A stretch of 64,000 bases of DNA from JACMLD01 sp047602295 (GTDB taxonomy: Bacteria; Bacteroidota; Bacteroidia; Chitinophagales; Chitinophagaceae). Location: the NCBI GenBank assembly GCA_047602295.1, contig JASGHP010000001.1, positions 4,216,001 to 4,280,000 of the forward strand. The letters are read 5' to 3'. The notes beneath the pieces are model-generated. The model ran no database searches, had not been told where the DNA came from, and saw only the letters and a list, made by a program, of their open reading frames with translations. Below are positions 24,455 through 34,561 of the stretch, in pieces. Each line of letters starts with the position of its first letter. The stretch's first letter is position 1. The translations under genes were made by a program, and so were the position numbers.

Positions 24455-27235
24455 TTAAAATACGTTATAGGCAAACGATACATAATACAGGCCACCCACC
24501 ATTGAGTTGCCAATGGCATTTGCATAATACTGGTTCAGCAAATTGTTTGCACCCACTTTCATCAACACTTTTGAATTAGGTATTTTGTAGCTAAGCTGTG
24601 CATCCAAAGTACTGATGGCAGGTATGGTGCCGTTGCCAAAATCTCCATCATAATAAAATGAATCCTGCCAACGATAAGAGATGTTAAACCCTAATCTTTT
24701 ACCTGCGCCAAATCCTGTATTAGCGAACGAAAGATTGGTGCGGTATTTTGGTGTGCTGAAGGATGAACGGAAACCGCCATCATCTTTCAGGTTATCAGAT
24801 GAAATATTGCCACTGATAACAAAACTCATTGGTAAGCGATAATCCAATGAGAGACCAAATCCATATGTCTTCACTTTTGAAGTGGTGTTGGCCGGCACAG
24901 AAAATATCCTTCCCAAATTGCTGGCCACAATGCCATTGGCCAAACCTGTTACTACATCATTTATTGTATAGTGCTGTGTTGGTTGGTCTGGCTGAATAAC
25001 TAATGTGCGATAAAGGAAGTTGCTGTACTCACCATAATAGCCGTAAGCATCTACCAACAGGTTTTTACCAAGCAATCCTTTGTAACCCACCTCGTAAGTA
25101 GTTACAGATTCTGCTTTGGAAGGCGGATAACTGTAAGGAGTAGTGTTTACTGTTGTTGGCGTGGTATTGCTCAACTCGTAGGTAGGATTGCCTTTCAGGT
25201 TATAATAGTCAATAAAGTTTTTATTGCCTCCTATTAGAGTTGTGTTAGAACCAATATTCAGGTTAATCCACTGTTGTTGCGTACTGGGGAAACGATAAGC
25301 TGTCTGGAAACTGAAACGCAGGTTATTGTTCTCTGCTACTTTTATTACCAATGTAACCCTTGGTGTAAACTTGCCATCAAAATTCTGGTTCTTATCATAA
25401 CGGCCGCTTACAGAAAGTTTTGCTACATCATGAAAGAGGCTGCGTGTTGCCTGAATGTACGCACCTACTTCATTGATGCCAATTTTGCCGGTGCTGTCCG
25501 CAAACAAAGTGCCTTCACTGTTCAATACATATCTTTTATAGTTTGCGCCTACAATGATGTCTGCAAAGCTTTTTGTCCAGGGGCTAAGGTTTGCCTGGCC
25601 TTCCAGCATGTACAGGTTTGTTTTATCTACAAACAATCCGCCTCCCTTAGAAATAGGAATGCTTCTTACCTGGTTAAACAATGTTTTAAATTGATCGCTG
25701 TTGGGGTCTGGCCTGCCAACATCTGCAACAGCCCTTGCAGCATTCTGCGCCACATAATCAGAATTGCCCGCCAGTCTTGAAGCAAGGTATGCTTGTGTAT
25801 ATTGAGAATACCAGCCGGTTGATCCGCCACTGGGTTTCCATGCTTCATTTACCAGGCGGGTGGTAACTGTTGCGTTATAACTTTCACCCGCATTTTCCTG
25901 TGTGGTATAAGCCCGTACCATCCAGTTGGGGTTATTAATTTCAAATTTATACTGGCCAATCTTTAAGTTGCGTAAGCTGTATCGTTCACTGCCGGTATAC
26001 ACGGTATTACCAGTTCCCCAATGGCCGGCAAGTATTGCTTCTGTTTTAGAAGAAAGCTTGTAATGCAAAGCGCCTGTTAACTTATAATTGAGTGTGTTCT
26101 GATTAATAACATCACTTTCATTATAACCAGTCCTAGATACATTGATGGGCCTTCCACCATTTAATGTATCCATAAAACCTTTCAGAAATGGTGCCTGCGC
26201 AGCAAGCCCGGGAAATACATTAGAGCGGATGTCTACAGTTGTTTCATCACCATACACATTCACACCATCATAGTTTGGGTCTGTGGTACGGTCTCCATCA
26301 ATTATTTTTCCATTGGTGCCTGTGCGTGAATAATTTCTTTTATCATAACCCAACCAGTCTTTGGCAGCTACCAGCTCCATGCCTACTTTAAATGCAAAGC
26401 GATCGGATATTTTTTCTGCCCAGCGCAAAGACCAGTTGTGATAAGGTGATGGGCTGCGGAAACGTGAATCCGTATTCATAATGCCCTCTTTTACCTGGAA
26501 TGACAAGCCCTGGTATTTGAAAGGATTTTTGCTGTTGATAAGAATGGTTCCATTCATACCACCGGGGCCATACAACGCAGATGATGCGCCGGGCAGCAAT
26601 TCTATATTATCTACATCCAGTTCTGTAAGACCAACCACACTGCCCACCGAAAAGTTAAGGCCGGGTGCCTGGTTATCCATTCCATCTACAATCTGGTTTA
26701 CCCTTGTACTACCGCTTCCGTTAAAACCGCGGGTACTGGGTGTTTTAAAAGTAAGAGAAGACGTGGTAAAGTCCACACCTTTCAGACTGCTTAGTATATC
26801 ATAATAAGACGATACCGGGGAGTTGCGGATATTGGCCGCACTTACACGTTCAATAGAAACCGGTGATTCCAGTATGCGTTGGGGCACCCTGCTGGCAGAT
26901 ACAACTACCTCCGCGCCGAGTGCTGAAGTAGGCACAAAATCTACCTGCACCGGGGCAGACAAACTTGTAACCTGTATTTCTTTTGTTTCAAAACCAATAG
27001 ATGTAATAACAAGAGTGAGGGGCAATTGCTGAGAAGTAACTAATTTAAAATCCCCTTTTTCGTTGGTGAAGGTTCCGGCGGATGTTCCTTTTACGGTTAC
27101 TGATACTGCTGGCACTGCTTCTTTACTGGTGGTGTTTTTAACATTGCCCGTAATGGTATTGGTTTGGGCAAGAACAGGTAAAGCAAAGACGCAAGAAAGC
27201 AGCAACAAGGCAAGGTAGCATTGGTGTTTTTTCAT
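24455..27235 (-). CDS. TonB-dependent outer-membrane receptor
   Basis: 926-residue receptor. Signal peptide about residues 1-23 (ends VLAQ), then a carboxypeptidase-regulatory-like domain (about 26-105, ITGNVKNTTSKEAVPAVSVTVKG), a plug domain (about 115-235, with VVVSASRVPQ and SALYGPGGMNGTILI), and a long beta barrel ending in aromatic Phe (YVSFAYNVF), the usual outer-membrane sorting signal. There is no adjacent SusD gene; the partner here is a FAS1 lipoprotein. Substrate is unknown; no siderophore or B12 genes are near. Confidence 0.92.
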   Translation of the reverse strand: MKKHQCYLALLLLSCVFALPVLAQTNTITGNVKNTTSKEAVPAVSVTVKGTSAGTFTNEKGDFKLVTSQQLPLTLVITSIGFETKEIQVTSLSAPVQVDFVPTSALGAEVVVSASRVPQRILESPVSIERVSAANIRNSPVSSYYDILSSLKGVDFTTSSLTFKTPSTRGFNGSGSTRVNQIVDGMDNQAPGLNFSVGSVVGLTELDVDNIELLPGASSALYGPGGMNGTILINSKNPFKYQGLSFQVKEGIMNTDSRFRSPSPYHNWSLRWAEKISDRFAFKVGMELVAAKDWLGYDKRNYSRTGTNGKIIDGDRTTDPNYDGVNVYGDETTVDIRSNVFPGLAAQAPFLKGFMDTLNGGRPINVSRTGYNESDVINQNTLNYKLTGALHYKLSSKTEAILAGHWGTGNTVYTGSERYSLRNLKIGQYKFEINNPNWMVRAYTTQENAGESYNATVTTRLVNEAWKPSGGSTGWYSQYTQAYLASRLAGNSDYVAQNAARAVADVGRPDPNSDQFKTLFNQVRSIPISKGGGLFVDKTNLYMLEGQANLSPWTKSFADIIVGANYKRYVLNSEGTLFADSTGKIGINEVGAYIQATRSLFHDVAKLSVSGRYDKNQNFDGKFTPRVTLVIKVAENNNLRFSFQTAYRFPSTQQQWINLNIGSNTTLIGGNKNFIDYYNLKGNPTYELSNTTPTTVNTTPYSYPPSKAESVTTYEVGYKGLLGKNLLVDAYGYYGEYSNFLYRTLVIQPDQPTQHYTINDVVTGLANGIVASNLGRIFSVPANTTSKVKTYGFGLSLDYRLPMSFVISGNISSDNLKDDGGFRSSFSTPKYRTNLSFANTGFGAGKRLGFNISYRWQDSFYYDGDFGNGTIPAISTLDAQLSYKIPNSKVLMKVGANNLLNQYYANAIGNSMVGGLYYVSFAYNVF

Positions 27236-27376
27236 AATGGCGTTTTTTAAAAGTCAATCTGGGGCAAAGTACAATTTGTGTCCATTTTACACAAAAATTT
27301 AATTTTATACACAAATACACGTATGCTGTTGATATTTTGCAGCACCGTGTTTATTTGCTGCTCGTAATTTCGGGGC

Positions 27377-28297
27377 ATGGCAACTTTTCAATTTCCTCAG
27401 CAGACAAAGTTTTACAGTGGCAAGGTTAGGGACGTATATACCATTAACGATCAAACATTGGTAATGATTGCATCAGATCGCATTTCTGCTTTTGATGTTA
27501 TCCTTCCGCGTACCATCCCATTTAAAGGACAAGTGCTGAATCAAATAGCTGCATACATGCTGGACGCAACAAAAGACATCTGCCCTAACTGGCTGTCTGT
27601 TGTGCCTGCGCCACAGGTTTCTATCGGAAAAAAATGTGTGCCTTTTAAAATTGAAATGGTAGTGAGGGGAAATCTTACTGGTCATGCATGGCGCACTTAT
27701 AGCAGCGGTAAAAGATTGCTTTGTGGGATAACCATGCCCGATGGTATGAAAGAAAACGACTTCTTTCCTACCCCTATAATAACGCCTTCTACAAAAGCAG
27801 ATGCAGGGCACGACGAAGACATCAGCAAAGAAGAAATTATTAAAACCGGGCTTGCCAATGAAGCCGATTGGAAAGTGCTAGAACAATATACCCTTCAGTT
27901 GTTTGAACGCGGCAGGCAGATTGCTGCCAAACAGGGTTTGATTTTAGTAGATACCAAATATGAATTCGGCAAAATTGGTGATACAATTTATTTGATGGAC
28001 GAAATACATACGCCAGACTCTAGCCGCTACTTTTATGCTGATGGGTTTGATGCAAGACAGGCTGCCGGTGAAAAACAAAAACAGCTTAGCAAAGAATTTG
28101 TAAGGGAATGGCTGATAGCAAACAATTTTATGGGCAAAGAAGGGCAAACAGTTCCCGCCATGACTGATGAATGGATAGATACCATCAGCAAAAGATACAT
28201 TGAGCTCTACGAAAAAGTGATTGGTCAGAAATTTGCACCACAACCTATTAGCCAGGAAGAAACTTATGCAGCAGTGGTTAAAGTTCTAAGTTCATAG
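27377..28297 (+). CDS. purC: Phosphoribosylaminoimidazole-succinocarboxamide synthase
   Basis: SAICAR synthetase of purine biosynthesis: joins aspartate to CAIR using ATP. The 306-residue product shows YSGKVRDVY near the N-terminus, the substrate loop SDRISAFDVILP, the conserved RGNLTGHAWRTY and TPSTKADAGHDEDIS segments, and DTKYEFGKIG with LMDEIHTPDSSRYF. Length matches the long (fungal-like) type. Its last codons and stop are part of a 7-nt-period array (AGTT units at 28282, 28289 and 28296). Confidence 0.95.
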   Translation: MATFQFPQQTKFYSGKVRDVYTINDQTLVMIASDRISAFDVILPRTIPFKGQVLNQIAAYMLDATKDICPNWLSVVPAPQVSIGKKCVPFKIEMVVRGNLTGHAWRTYSSGKRLLCGITMPDGMKENDFFPTPIITPSTKADAGHDEDISKEEIIKTGLANEADWKVLEQYTLQLFERGRQIAAKQGLILVDTKYEFGKIGDTIYLMDEIHTPDSSRYFYADGFDARQAAGEKQKQLSKEFVREWLIANNFMGKEGQTVPAMTDEWIDTISKRYIELYEKVIGQKFAPQPISQEETYAAVVKVLSS

Positions 28298-28353
28298 TTC
28301 TTATTAGTTCGAAGTTTCGGAACTACGAACCTCGAACTAAAGAACTTCGAACT
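28282..28353. repeat. 7-nt-period AGTT/AACT array forming a compact hairpin
   Basis: AGTT at 28282, 28289, 28296, then 28306 and 28313; AACT or AACC at 28321, 28328, 28335, 28343 and 28350. The two halves are inverted with almost no spacer. The purC stop codon (28295-28297) is inside the array. Confidence 0.75.
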
Positions 28354-28385
28354 ATATTTGTTTAAAACAATCAAAGCACCGGATT

Positions 28386-29489
28386 ATGAAATTCTTTTTC
28401 AGCCTAGTTGTATTGTTGAATGTAATTGTGTTAAACGCTCAGCAAAGCTATTTGCTCATTGGCACTTATACTAAAGGTAAAAGCGAAGGCATTTATGTGT
28501 ACGATTTCAACAGCACTAACGGCAATGCAGCTTACAAAAGCAAGATAAAAGCTTCTAATCCATCTTTTCTAGGCATATCGCCCAATCAAAAATATGTGTA
28601 TGCTGCCCTTGAAAATGGTGATGGCAGCGTAGGTGCCTATAGCTTTAATAAAGCAAATGGTGAATTAACTTTCATTAATCAGCAATCAGCAGGAGGCGGC
28701 GGCACTTGCTTTGTTACAACCGATAAAACCGGCAAATGGGTAACTGCAGCCAATTATGGTGGTGGCAGTCTTTGTCTTTTGCCAGTTACCAGCAATGGTG
28801 GCCTTGAACCTGCGAAACAGGTAATACAACATACCGGTAGCAGTGTACACAAAGACCGCCAGGAAAAAGCGCATGTGCATTCTACATTCTTTACCGGCGA
28901 TAACAAATTTCTGCTCGTGCCAGACCTTGGCATGGACAAATTGATGATTTATGCTTTTGATGCAAATGCAGGCAAGCTTACAGCCGCCGCAGAACCATTT
29001 GCTGCTTCTCCTGATAACGGTGGCCCACGCCATGTTGAATTCTCTACCAATAAAAAATACGTGTACCTGATGGAAGAGCTAACAGGAGCTGTAGTAGTTT
29101 ATAAATACGATCTTGGAAAACTTACAAAAGTGCAAACCATCAGCGCAGCGCAACCTGGTTTTACAGGATTTATGGGCAGTGCAGACATACATGGTTCTGC
29201 GGATGGAAAATTTCTTTATTGCAGCAATCGCGGCGACGCCAATACAATTACCATTTTTAAAATCAACCCAACAAATGGTCAATTAACTATTGCAGGTTTT
29301 CAATCTACATTGGGTATTGCGCCAAGAAACTTCAGCCTTGATCCTACTGGCAATTTTTTACTGGTAGCCAATCAGAACAGCGACAATGTTGTTATTTTCA
29401 AACGCAACAAAATAACCGGCCTTTTAACCGATACAGGCAAAAAGATTGAAGTAGGCATGCCTGTTTGTTTGAAGTGGATTAGCAAGTAA
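28386..29489 (+). CDS. Secreted lactonase family seven-bladed propeller (6-phosphogluconolactonase-like)
   Basis: 367 residues, signal peptide about 1-19 (ends VLNAQ). The start of the mature chain, LLIGTYTKGKSEGIYVYDF, and repeated blades with GPRHVEFSTNKKYVYLMEE, GSADIHGSADGKFLYCSNRG and APRNFSLDPTGNFLLVANQNSDNV are typical of the YbhE/Pgl lactonase family. Cytosolic homologues hydrolyse 6-phosphogluconolactone; an exported member more likely acts on another sugar lactone. A 7-nt-period array starts five bases after its stop. Confidence 0.88.
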   Translation: MKFFFSLVVLLNVIVLNAQQSYLLIGTYTKGKSEGIYVYDFNSTNGNAAYKSKIKASNPSFLGISPNQKYVYAALENGDGSVGAYSFNKANGELTFINQQSAGGGGTCFVTTDKTGKWVTAANYGGGSLCLLPVTSNGGLEPAKQVIQHTGSSVHKDRQEKAHVHSTFFTGDNKFLLVPDLGMDKLMIYAFDANAGKLTAAAEPFAASPDNGGPRHVEFSTNKKYVYLMEELTGAVVVYKYDLGKLTKVQTISAAQPGFTGFMGSADIHGSADGKFLYCSNRGDANTITIFKINPTNGQLTIAGFQSTLGIAPRNFSLDPTGNFLLVANQNSDNVVIFKRNKITGLLTDTGKKIEVGMPVCLKWISK

Positions 29490-29493
29490 GGGA

Positions 29494-29539
29494 AGCTGTG
29501 AGCGACGAGCCACTAGCTGCGAGCTTTTAGCTGTTAGCG
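29494..29539. repeat. 7-nt-period AGCT array, seven units
   Basis: AGCT at 29494, AGCG 29501, AGCC 29508, AGCT 29515, 29522 and 29529, AGCG 29536: seven units in strict register starting five bases after the lactonase stop. A short second arm has AGCT at 29573 and 29579. Confidence 0.8.
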
Positions 29540-29608
29540 CTTCTGTACAAACATACTTCAGTTTTTAAAACAAGCTTTAGCTTGCAAAGAGGATCTGCAT
29601 TTAGAGAA

Positions 29609-30679
29609 TTATTTTTTATCCTTACTATTCTCTCTTTCTTGCCTGGCTTCTTCTATGGTTGGCCTTAATCGCTTGCGTGATTTATTAAACACCATCATAC
29701 CTTTATCTATTCCTTTGCGCAATTCTTTTTGTGCTTCTACAGGCATATTGTAAACGGTCTGGCATTCTGTACTGCAACAACCATTATACTTCTCCGCACA
29801 TTCATCGCATTGAATAAATAATAGGTGACAACCATCATTGTTGCAATTTGTATGACTATCTGCTGGTTTTCCGCACTGATGACATTTTGCTATTACATCC
29901 TCTGTAATGCGCTCCCCCAGCCTGTCATCAAACACAAAGTTTTTACCAATGAATTTACTTTGCAGCTCCTCTTCTTTTATCTGTTTGGCATAGTTAATAA
30001 TGCCGCCTTCCAAATGAAAAACATTTTTAAAGCCCTGGTGCAACATGTATGCGCTGGCTTTCTCGCAACGTATGCCGCCCGTGCAGTACATAATGATGTT
30101 CTTATCTTTTTCGCCTTGCAACATATCTACCGCCATGGGCAATTGCTCACGAAAAGTATCGCTGGGTACTTCTATTGCGTTTTCAAAATGGCCCACTTCG
30201 TATTCGTAGTGGTTGCGCATATCTACCACAATGGTTTTGTCATCTTTCAATAGCTCATTCATCTGTTGGGCATTTACGTACTTACCCTTGCGCTCCATAC
30301 TAAAGCTATTGTCTGTGATACCGTCTGCAACAATTTTATCACGCACTTTTATTTTCAGCACCCAGAAAGATTTGCCGTCATCATCTACGGCTATGTTCAA
30401 ACGAAGTCCGTTTAAAGGCCCGATGGAATATAAATACTGGCGCAGTTTTTCAAAATTATCCTGCGGCACACTTATCTGTGCATTAATACCTTCATGCGCT
30501 ATGTAAATGCGACCAAACACCTGTAAGGCATTAAGCGCTTTGTACATTTCATCTCTAAACAACTGCGGATCTGCAATAAGAAAATAATGATAAAAGGAAA
30601 TGGTAGTGCGGGGAGTGCTTTCCTGGTATAAACGTTCTTTCAGCTCCTTTTGGGAGACACGATTGTGTAATACTGCCAT
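29609..30679 (-). CDS. trhO: tRNA uridine(34) hydroxylase TrhO (YceA-type rhodanese)
   Basis: 356-residue protein of the YceA/TrhO family, which hydroxylates uridine 34 of certain tRNAs in an oxygen-dependent way. N-terminal acylphosphatase-like domain (HEGINAQISVP), central rhodanese domain with the active-site Cys199 in CTGGIRCEK and VVDMRNHYEYEVGHF, and a Cys-rich C-terminal segment (CHQCGKPADSH ... CDECAEKYNGCCSTEC) likely to bind zinc. Single gene. Confidence 0.92.
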   Translation of the reverse strand: MAVLHNRVSQKELKERLYQESTPRTTISFYHYFLIADPQLFRDEMYKALNALQVFGRIYIAHEGINAQISVPQDNFEKLRQYLYSIGPLNGLRLNIAVDDDGKSFWVLKIKVRDKIVADGITDNSFSMERKGKYVNAQQMNELLKDDKTIVVDMRNHYEYEVGHFENAIEVPSDTFREQLPMAVDMLQGEKDKNIIMYCTGGIRCEKASAYMLHQGFKNVFHLEGGIINYAKQIKEEELQSKFIGKNFVFDDRLGERITEDVIAKCHQCGKPADSHTNCNNDGCHLLFIQCDECAEKYNGCCSTECQTVYNMPVEAQKELRKGIDKGMMVFNKSRKRLRPTIEEARQERENSKDKK

Positions 30680-30835
30680 AGTTTTGAAATTTTAAGGACA
30701 CTTGCGTTGTGAACAAAATTCCGTTAAGGCTGCAAAGGTAGTAAATTATAAAATCTTATAAAAGCATTTGTTGAGATGAATGGCTCATAGATAAAACCTT
30801 GAAACAAAAAAGCATATAATATCACCAGACTATTG

Positions 30836-33388
30836 CTACCTACGGCTACGCGGCGCTAAGAAATTTCCAAAGAGGCCACCAAAACCTATTCTCACACCCA
30901 CCTGGCCTGTATTGCCGTTGAGATACGATGCAATCACATCCACACGTAATGTTTTAAAGATATTTTCAAGCCCGGCAAAAACCTCCACATAATTATTATC
31001 CTTGTTTACATAAAATGTATTTGAACCAGCCACCAGGAACCAGTTCAATTTGCGAAACAGTGGAATTTTATTGGTAAGTAATCCATTGAAATGATGTTCA
31101 ATATTGCCCACTGCATAAAAAGATGCCGTAGTACTATTTGCATAATAAGGTGCTAATTGAAAACTATTGAGGTATGTGCTGGCATAAATTACCTGGTTGC
31201 CGTTAAAATGCTGGTAATCCTGGATGAATACTTTTTTACTGTTCAGGAAACCTCCAATGCTTAACCTGTACTTAAGGTTGCCCAACAATTTAAAGTTCAT
31301 GTCGTCCCAGACACTCAGCTTCCATTTGTCAAAATTCACATCGCTACCCAAAACATTTTCTATCCCTTTTGAATAATTAAGAGAAAAGGTTGGATACTTT
31401 GAACCAACAGCCATCTTTCCCTGCGGAAATTGAACAAACTTTTGTCCTGGCCTGAATTGGATGTTTACTCCTGCAATCAATGCCTGGTGCCGTTCAAACT
31501 GTGAAGCTAATTTCTCAAAGGGATAATTGGGTGTAAACTGCCGCTCATCGTTTTTAAAAATTACAAAATCAGTAGTGTTATCTACCGGCAACCGGTCTTC
31601 ATACAAAAGACTACCGGTAATGCGCAGGTCATTATCAAAACGTTTGGTCCAGGCTATACGTCCAAAATAATTTTCATAGAGCTTCATGTAATTGCGCTTG
31701 AATAACAGCGTATACACTTCGTTCATTAAAGGCGTTATTGGCGCTTCATTATTAAACTGGGCAATACGTTTGCCACCGCTAAACGTCCATGTGCTGCGGG
31801 TTGATGAGCCCCCTACTCCGTCATCGCCGCGTTTAAAACTGCGCTTTGTAAAACTAACCGTGCCCCATGCATTCAAATGCTTATTGCTAAAACCATAGCG
31901 CAGGTGTGGTGTAAACGATATTGATTGCTTTAGCGCCGGAAAACCTTTGTTGAACGTGGCCTCAGCATTCAGTGCAAGACCTTCCACGGTATTGTATTCA
32001 AGCATTTTTAATAACGGCTCCCAACTGTAAAAAAAGGGACGATCGGGATTGTAGTTGCTCCTGGTATAGCCGTTCCATAGCAGCTTCATGGCAGTGACAC
32101 GGCCTTGTGATTTTCTTAAAGAATCAATGGTATGCTTAGATCTTGCAGAATCATTTTGCGCCGCAAATGCACTGTCTTTAATGCGATAATTCTTTGCTTC
32201 TTCTACTTCAAGTTGTACCGGCCGTATAGAATCCCAATATTGTTTTGTCTTTTTGTTTGCAGCAGTGTCGTATGCCATTACCACGTTATTAAAATACTTT
32301 TTTGAAAACTGCGGATTTGCATTGTACTTGTTGTATACATTCAGAAAATCACCTACAGCATCAAAGCCAAGTATGTTAAAGGTGAAATAGATGTTTTGGT
32401 CTTTCGTTTGCCAGATGTTGTTGCCAATGGGCACATGAATTTGCGTAATGACAAGTGTATCCAGCACCTGCAATTGCGATTCTTTTAGCAGCATCAGATC
32501 AAGACTGTGGATGCGCCAGTCGCCTTCTGTTATATTAATGGTGCCTGAAAACAGCGGCTCGTATTTTCTGCGGGGTATTACTTTTATCTGGTTAATCTCC
32601 CGACCATCTTCATAAAATGAGCCCAGGTATTTATAGCGATAATACTTCAACGCACCATCCGCAATAGGCGAAACAAAACCACGCGGACTTATTTGCTGCA
32701 TGGCAAATACGTTTACATTGTTGTTGTAGAAATTGGTAAACGTAGGAAAATTAAACCCAAAACCATTTGAACCGCTTTCCCTGCCAGACAATACTTCCAG
32801 TTTTACTTTATTGGGCTTCTTGGATGATATCTTTGTAAGCGACTCTGATAAATAAATAATCCCTTTGCCAACAGAATCTACGCCCATGTCTTTTTTATCT
32901 GAGTCCTGTATTTTTTTGCCGAATACCTGTTTAGGCACTTTTCGGGTGCGGATTAAGGTTTTTATATACGCTTCGCAAGTAAAAGAATCCAGCGGCTCTA
33001 CATAGTCCTTCTTTTTCTTAATGGCATTGCGGATAATCTCGTAAGCAGGGTCTTCTGCACCAGCTCTTACTATCACTTCTTTCATGGTGGTTTGCTGCAA
33101 TACCAGTTGAAAATTTAATTGCTGGCTTTCATTGGTAACAGTGATTGTTTTTTCCTGCCTTGCATAACCCACGTGCTGGCATATAACCGTGTAGGTGCCT
33201 GCCTCAAGCTCAAGGAAATATTTGCCCTGGTTATTGGCAGTGGTACCTAATGTAGTTCCTTTTACAAAAACGGAAGCATAAGGAAGCGGGCTGCCCTTTT
33301 CGTCTGTGATGCTGCCTTGTACTCTGCCGGCATGTGCAAGTGCGTATAACAGTAAGCTGCAACAAATAAATACTATTTTTTTCACCAT
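30836..33388 (-). CDS. DUF5686 outer-membrane protein with carboxypeptidase-regulatory domain
   Basis: 850 residues: signal peptide (about 1-20), carboxypeptidase-regulatory-like domain (about 23-110, GSITDEKGSPLPYASVFVKGT), a connecting region with YEIIRNAIKKKKDY, then the long DUF5686 region of alternating beta strands ending as an outer-membrane barrel (GQVGVRIGFGGLFGNFLAP). Found across Bacteroidota, often described only by domain. It probably sits in the outer membrane; function unproven. Single gene. Confidence 0.88.
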   Translation of the reverse strand: MVKKIVFICCSLLLYALAHAGRVQGSITDEKGSPLPYASVFVKGTTLGTTANNQGKYFLELEAGTYTVICQHVGYARQEKTITVTNESQQLNFQLVLQQTTMKEVIVRAGAEDPAYEIIRNAIKKKKDYVEPLDSFTCEAYIKTLIRTRKVPKQVFGKKIQDSDKKDMGVDSVGKGIIYLSESLTKISSKKPNKVKLEVLSGRESGSNGFGFNFPTFTNFYNNNVNVFAMQQISPRGFVSPIADGALKYYRYKYLGSFYEDGREINQIKVIPRRKYEPLFSGTINITEGDWRIHSLDLMLLKESQLQVLDTLVITQIHVPIGNNIWQTKDQNIYFTFNILGFDAVGDFLNVYNKYNANPQFSKKYFNNVVMAYDTAANKKTKQYWDSIRPVQLEVEEAKNYRIKDSAFAAQNDSARSKHTIDSLRKSQGRVTAMKLLWNGYTRSNYNPDRPFFYSWEPLLKMLEYNTVEGLALNAEATFNKGFPALKQSISFTPHLRYGFSNKHLNAWGTVSFTKRSFKRGDDGVGGSSTRSTWTFSGGKRIAQFNNEAPITPLMNEVYTLLFKRNYMKLYENYFGRIAWTKRFDNDLRITGSLLYEDRLPVDNTTDFVIFKNDERQFTPNYPFEKLASQFERHQALIAGVNIQFRPGQKFVQFPQGKMAVGSKYPTFSLNYSKGIENVLGSDVNFDKWKLSVWDDMNFKLLGNLKYRLSIGGFLNSKKVFIQDYQHFNGNQVIYASTYLNSFQLAPYYANSTTASFYAVGNIEHHFNGLLTNKIPLFRKLNWFLVAGSNTFYVNKDNNYVEVFAGLENIFKTLRVDVIASYLNGNTGQVGVRIGFGGLFGNFLAPRSRR

Positions 33389-34173
33389 AAGGCAGTGTTA
33401 TAACAGCGAAAATAAAAGGCAATCATGATACTTGGTGACGACCGTGTAAGATTGAAGTTTTTTTTAACAGCATTACGCTATAAAAAAGCATTGATCGCTT
33501 AAAGTGATAGCATTAGTTGAATCATGTTCACTAGTCAAGAGTGAAAGATATTTTTCTGCAGTTTAAATGGTTGCAATCAATCTTAAAAAAAATATTTACA
33601 CAAGGCAAAAGATGCACCCGAAAACTGACCGAATAAAAAATGGCAGACCGCAAAACAACAATACACGCATCTTTAAGGCGAGCAAATTTAAAAGACGCCC
33701 TGTGTTCTCAACAAAAACTATAATACAATACACTTATGCAGGCTTACTAGTAGAGAATTTCTCTTATCTTTTTTTTACCAGATGGTATTTTTCCGTAGTG
33801 CTGCCTCTACGTCTGGGGCCATGAAATCATGACTAAAGATTCAAATATTAATCTATTTCCTCATACACCCAAACGCTGTTTCTTTGTGTTATCGAAAGAG
33901 AATAAAAACACAACGAATAACAAAGCAATATCCTAAACTGAAACCATAACCAATATCCAAAAAACCAAAAGCCAATTCCTGAAAAACCAATATCCAAATC
34001 CAAAATCCTGTATCCAAACCTATGAAATCACTAGAAATCCATTAATCCCGAAAATTACGCTTGTAAACTCGGCAATGTACCGTTCCTGTGAAAAACCAAT
34101 CCAATCCTTGTGAAAGCTAACTGTCCTGGTTAATTTTCTAAGAAAAAGGGCCTCTTAAGAGGCTCTTTTCTTT
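33389..34173. other. 785-base gap with CCAA-type 7-nt array and terminator
   Basis: No convincing gene on either strand. At 33944-34020 CC dinucleotides recur at 33944, 33950, 33957, 33965, 33972, 33978, 33987, 33994, 34000, 34007 and 34014, a loose 7-base rhythm of (T/A)CCAA(A/T) units. It ends with the hairpin at 34148-34165. The rest is A/T-rich and unstructured to the eye. Confidence 0.5.
34148..34173. terminator. Terminator after the penicillin acylase operon
   Basis: GGGCCTCTT / AAGAGGCTC (34148-34165) forms a 9-bp stem with no extra loop bases and has T-rich sequence on both sides; on the minus strand it follows the stop at 34174 directly. Confidence 0.7.
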
Positions 34174-34527
34174 TTATGAAGTTTTCCTTCTTTCCCGTAA
34201 AAAACTGGCAGCAATAGCCGCAAAACCGCCAATAAGCGCACCAATAAACGCCGTAACAAATACCATTAAAAAAGACGAGCCGCCCAAAGAGAGCAACCTC
34301 GCCATTTTGCCCGATAAAATATGGCCATTCTGTATATCAATCCACCAGGCCATGATGCCCCACAAAAGAAACAATGCAATGAAACCGGTTAGAAATGAAC
34401 GAACAGGCTTTTGATGTATCAGTAACGATACTAAAAATGCTGCTATGGAAATTGTCCACCATGGCAGGTATAAGCAAATTACAAAGCTAAGCAGCGCTGT
34501 CAATAAGATAGAAATAATAAGTTTCAT
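34174..34527 (-). CDS. Uncharacterised four-helix membrane protein
   Basis: 117-residue hydrophobic protein with helices near residues 4-20, 24-42, 46-64 and 82-110 and a basic tail RERRKTS, so oriented with the C-terminus inside. It follows the penicillin acylase gene by 34 bases on the same strand and is closed by a terminator, so it is probably co-transcribed with it. No family recognised. Confidence 0.7.
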   Translation of the reverse strand: MKLIISILLTALLSFVICLYLPWWTISIAAFLVSLLIHQKPVRSFLTGFIALFLLWGIMAWWIDIQNGHILSGKMARLLSLGGSSFLMVFVTAFIGALIGGFAAIAASFLRERRKTS

Positions 34528-34561
34528 GGTTTATATATTGCCGTTTGCCGAGGCAGGCAGG

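Noticed and set aside
33567..33824. 85-codon open frame in the gap after the DUF5686 gene
   Set aside because: Composition follows the A/T-rich spacer, no family pattern, no terminator or promoter, and the product is a random mix of Lys, Asn and aromatic residues.
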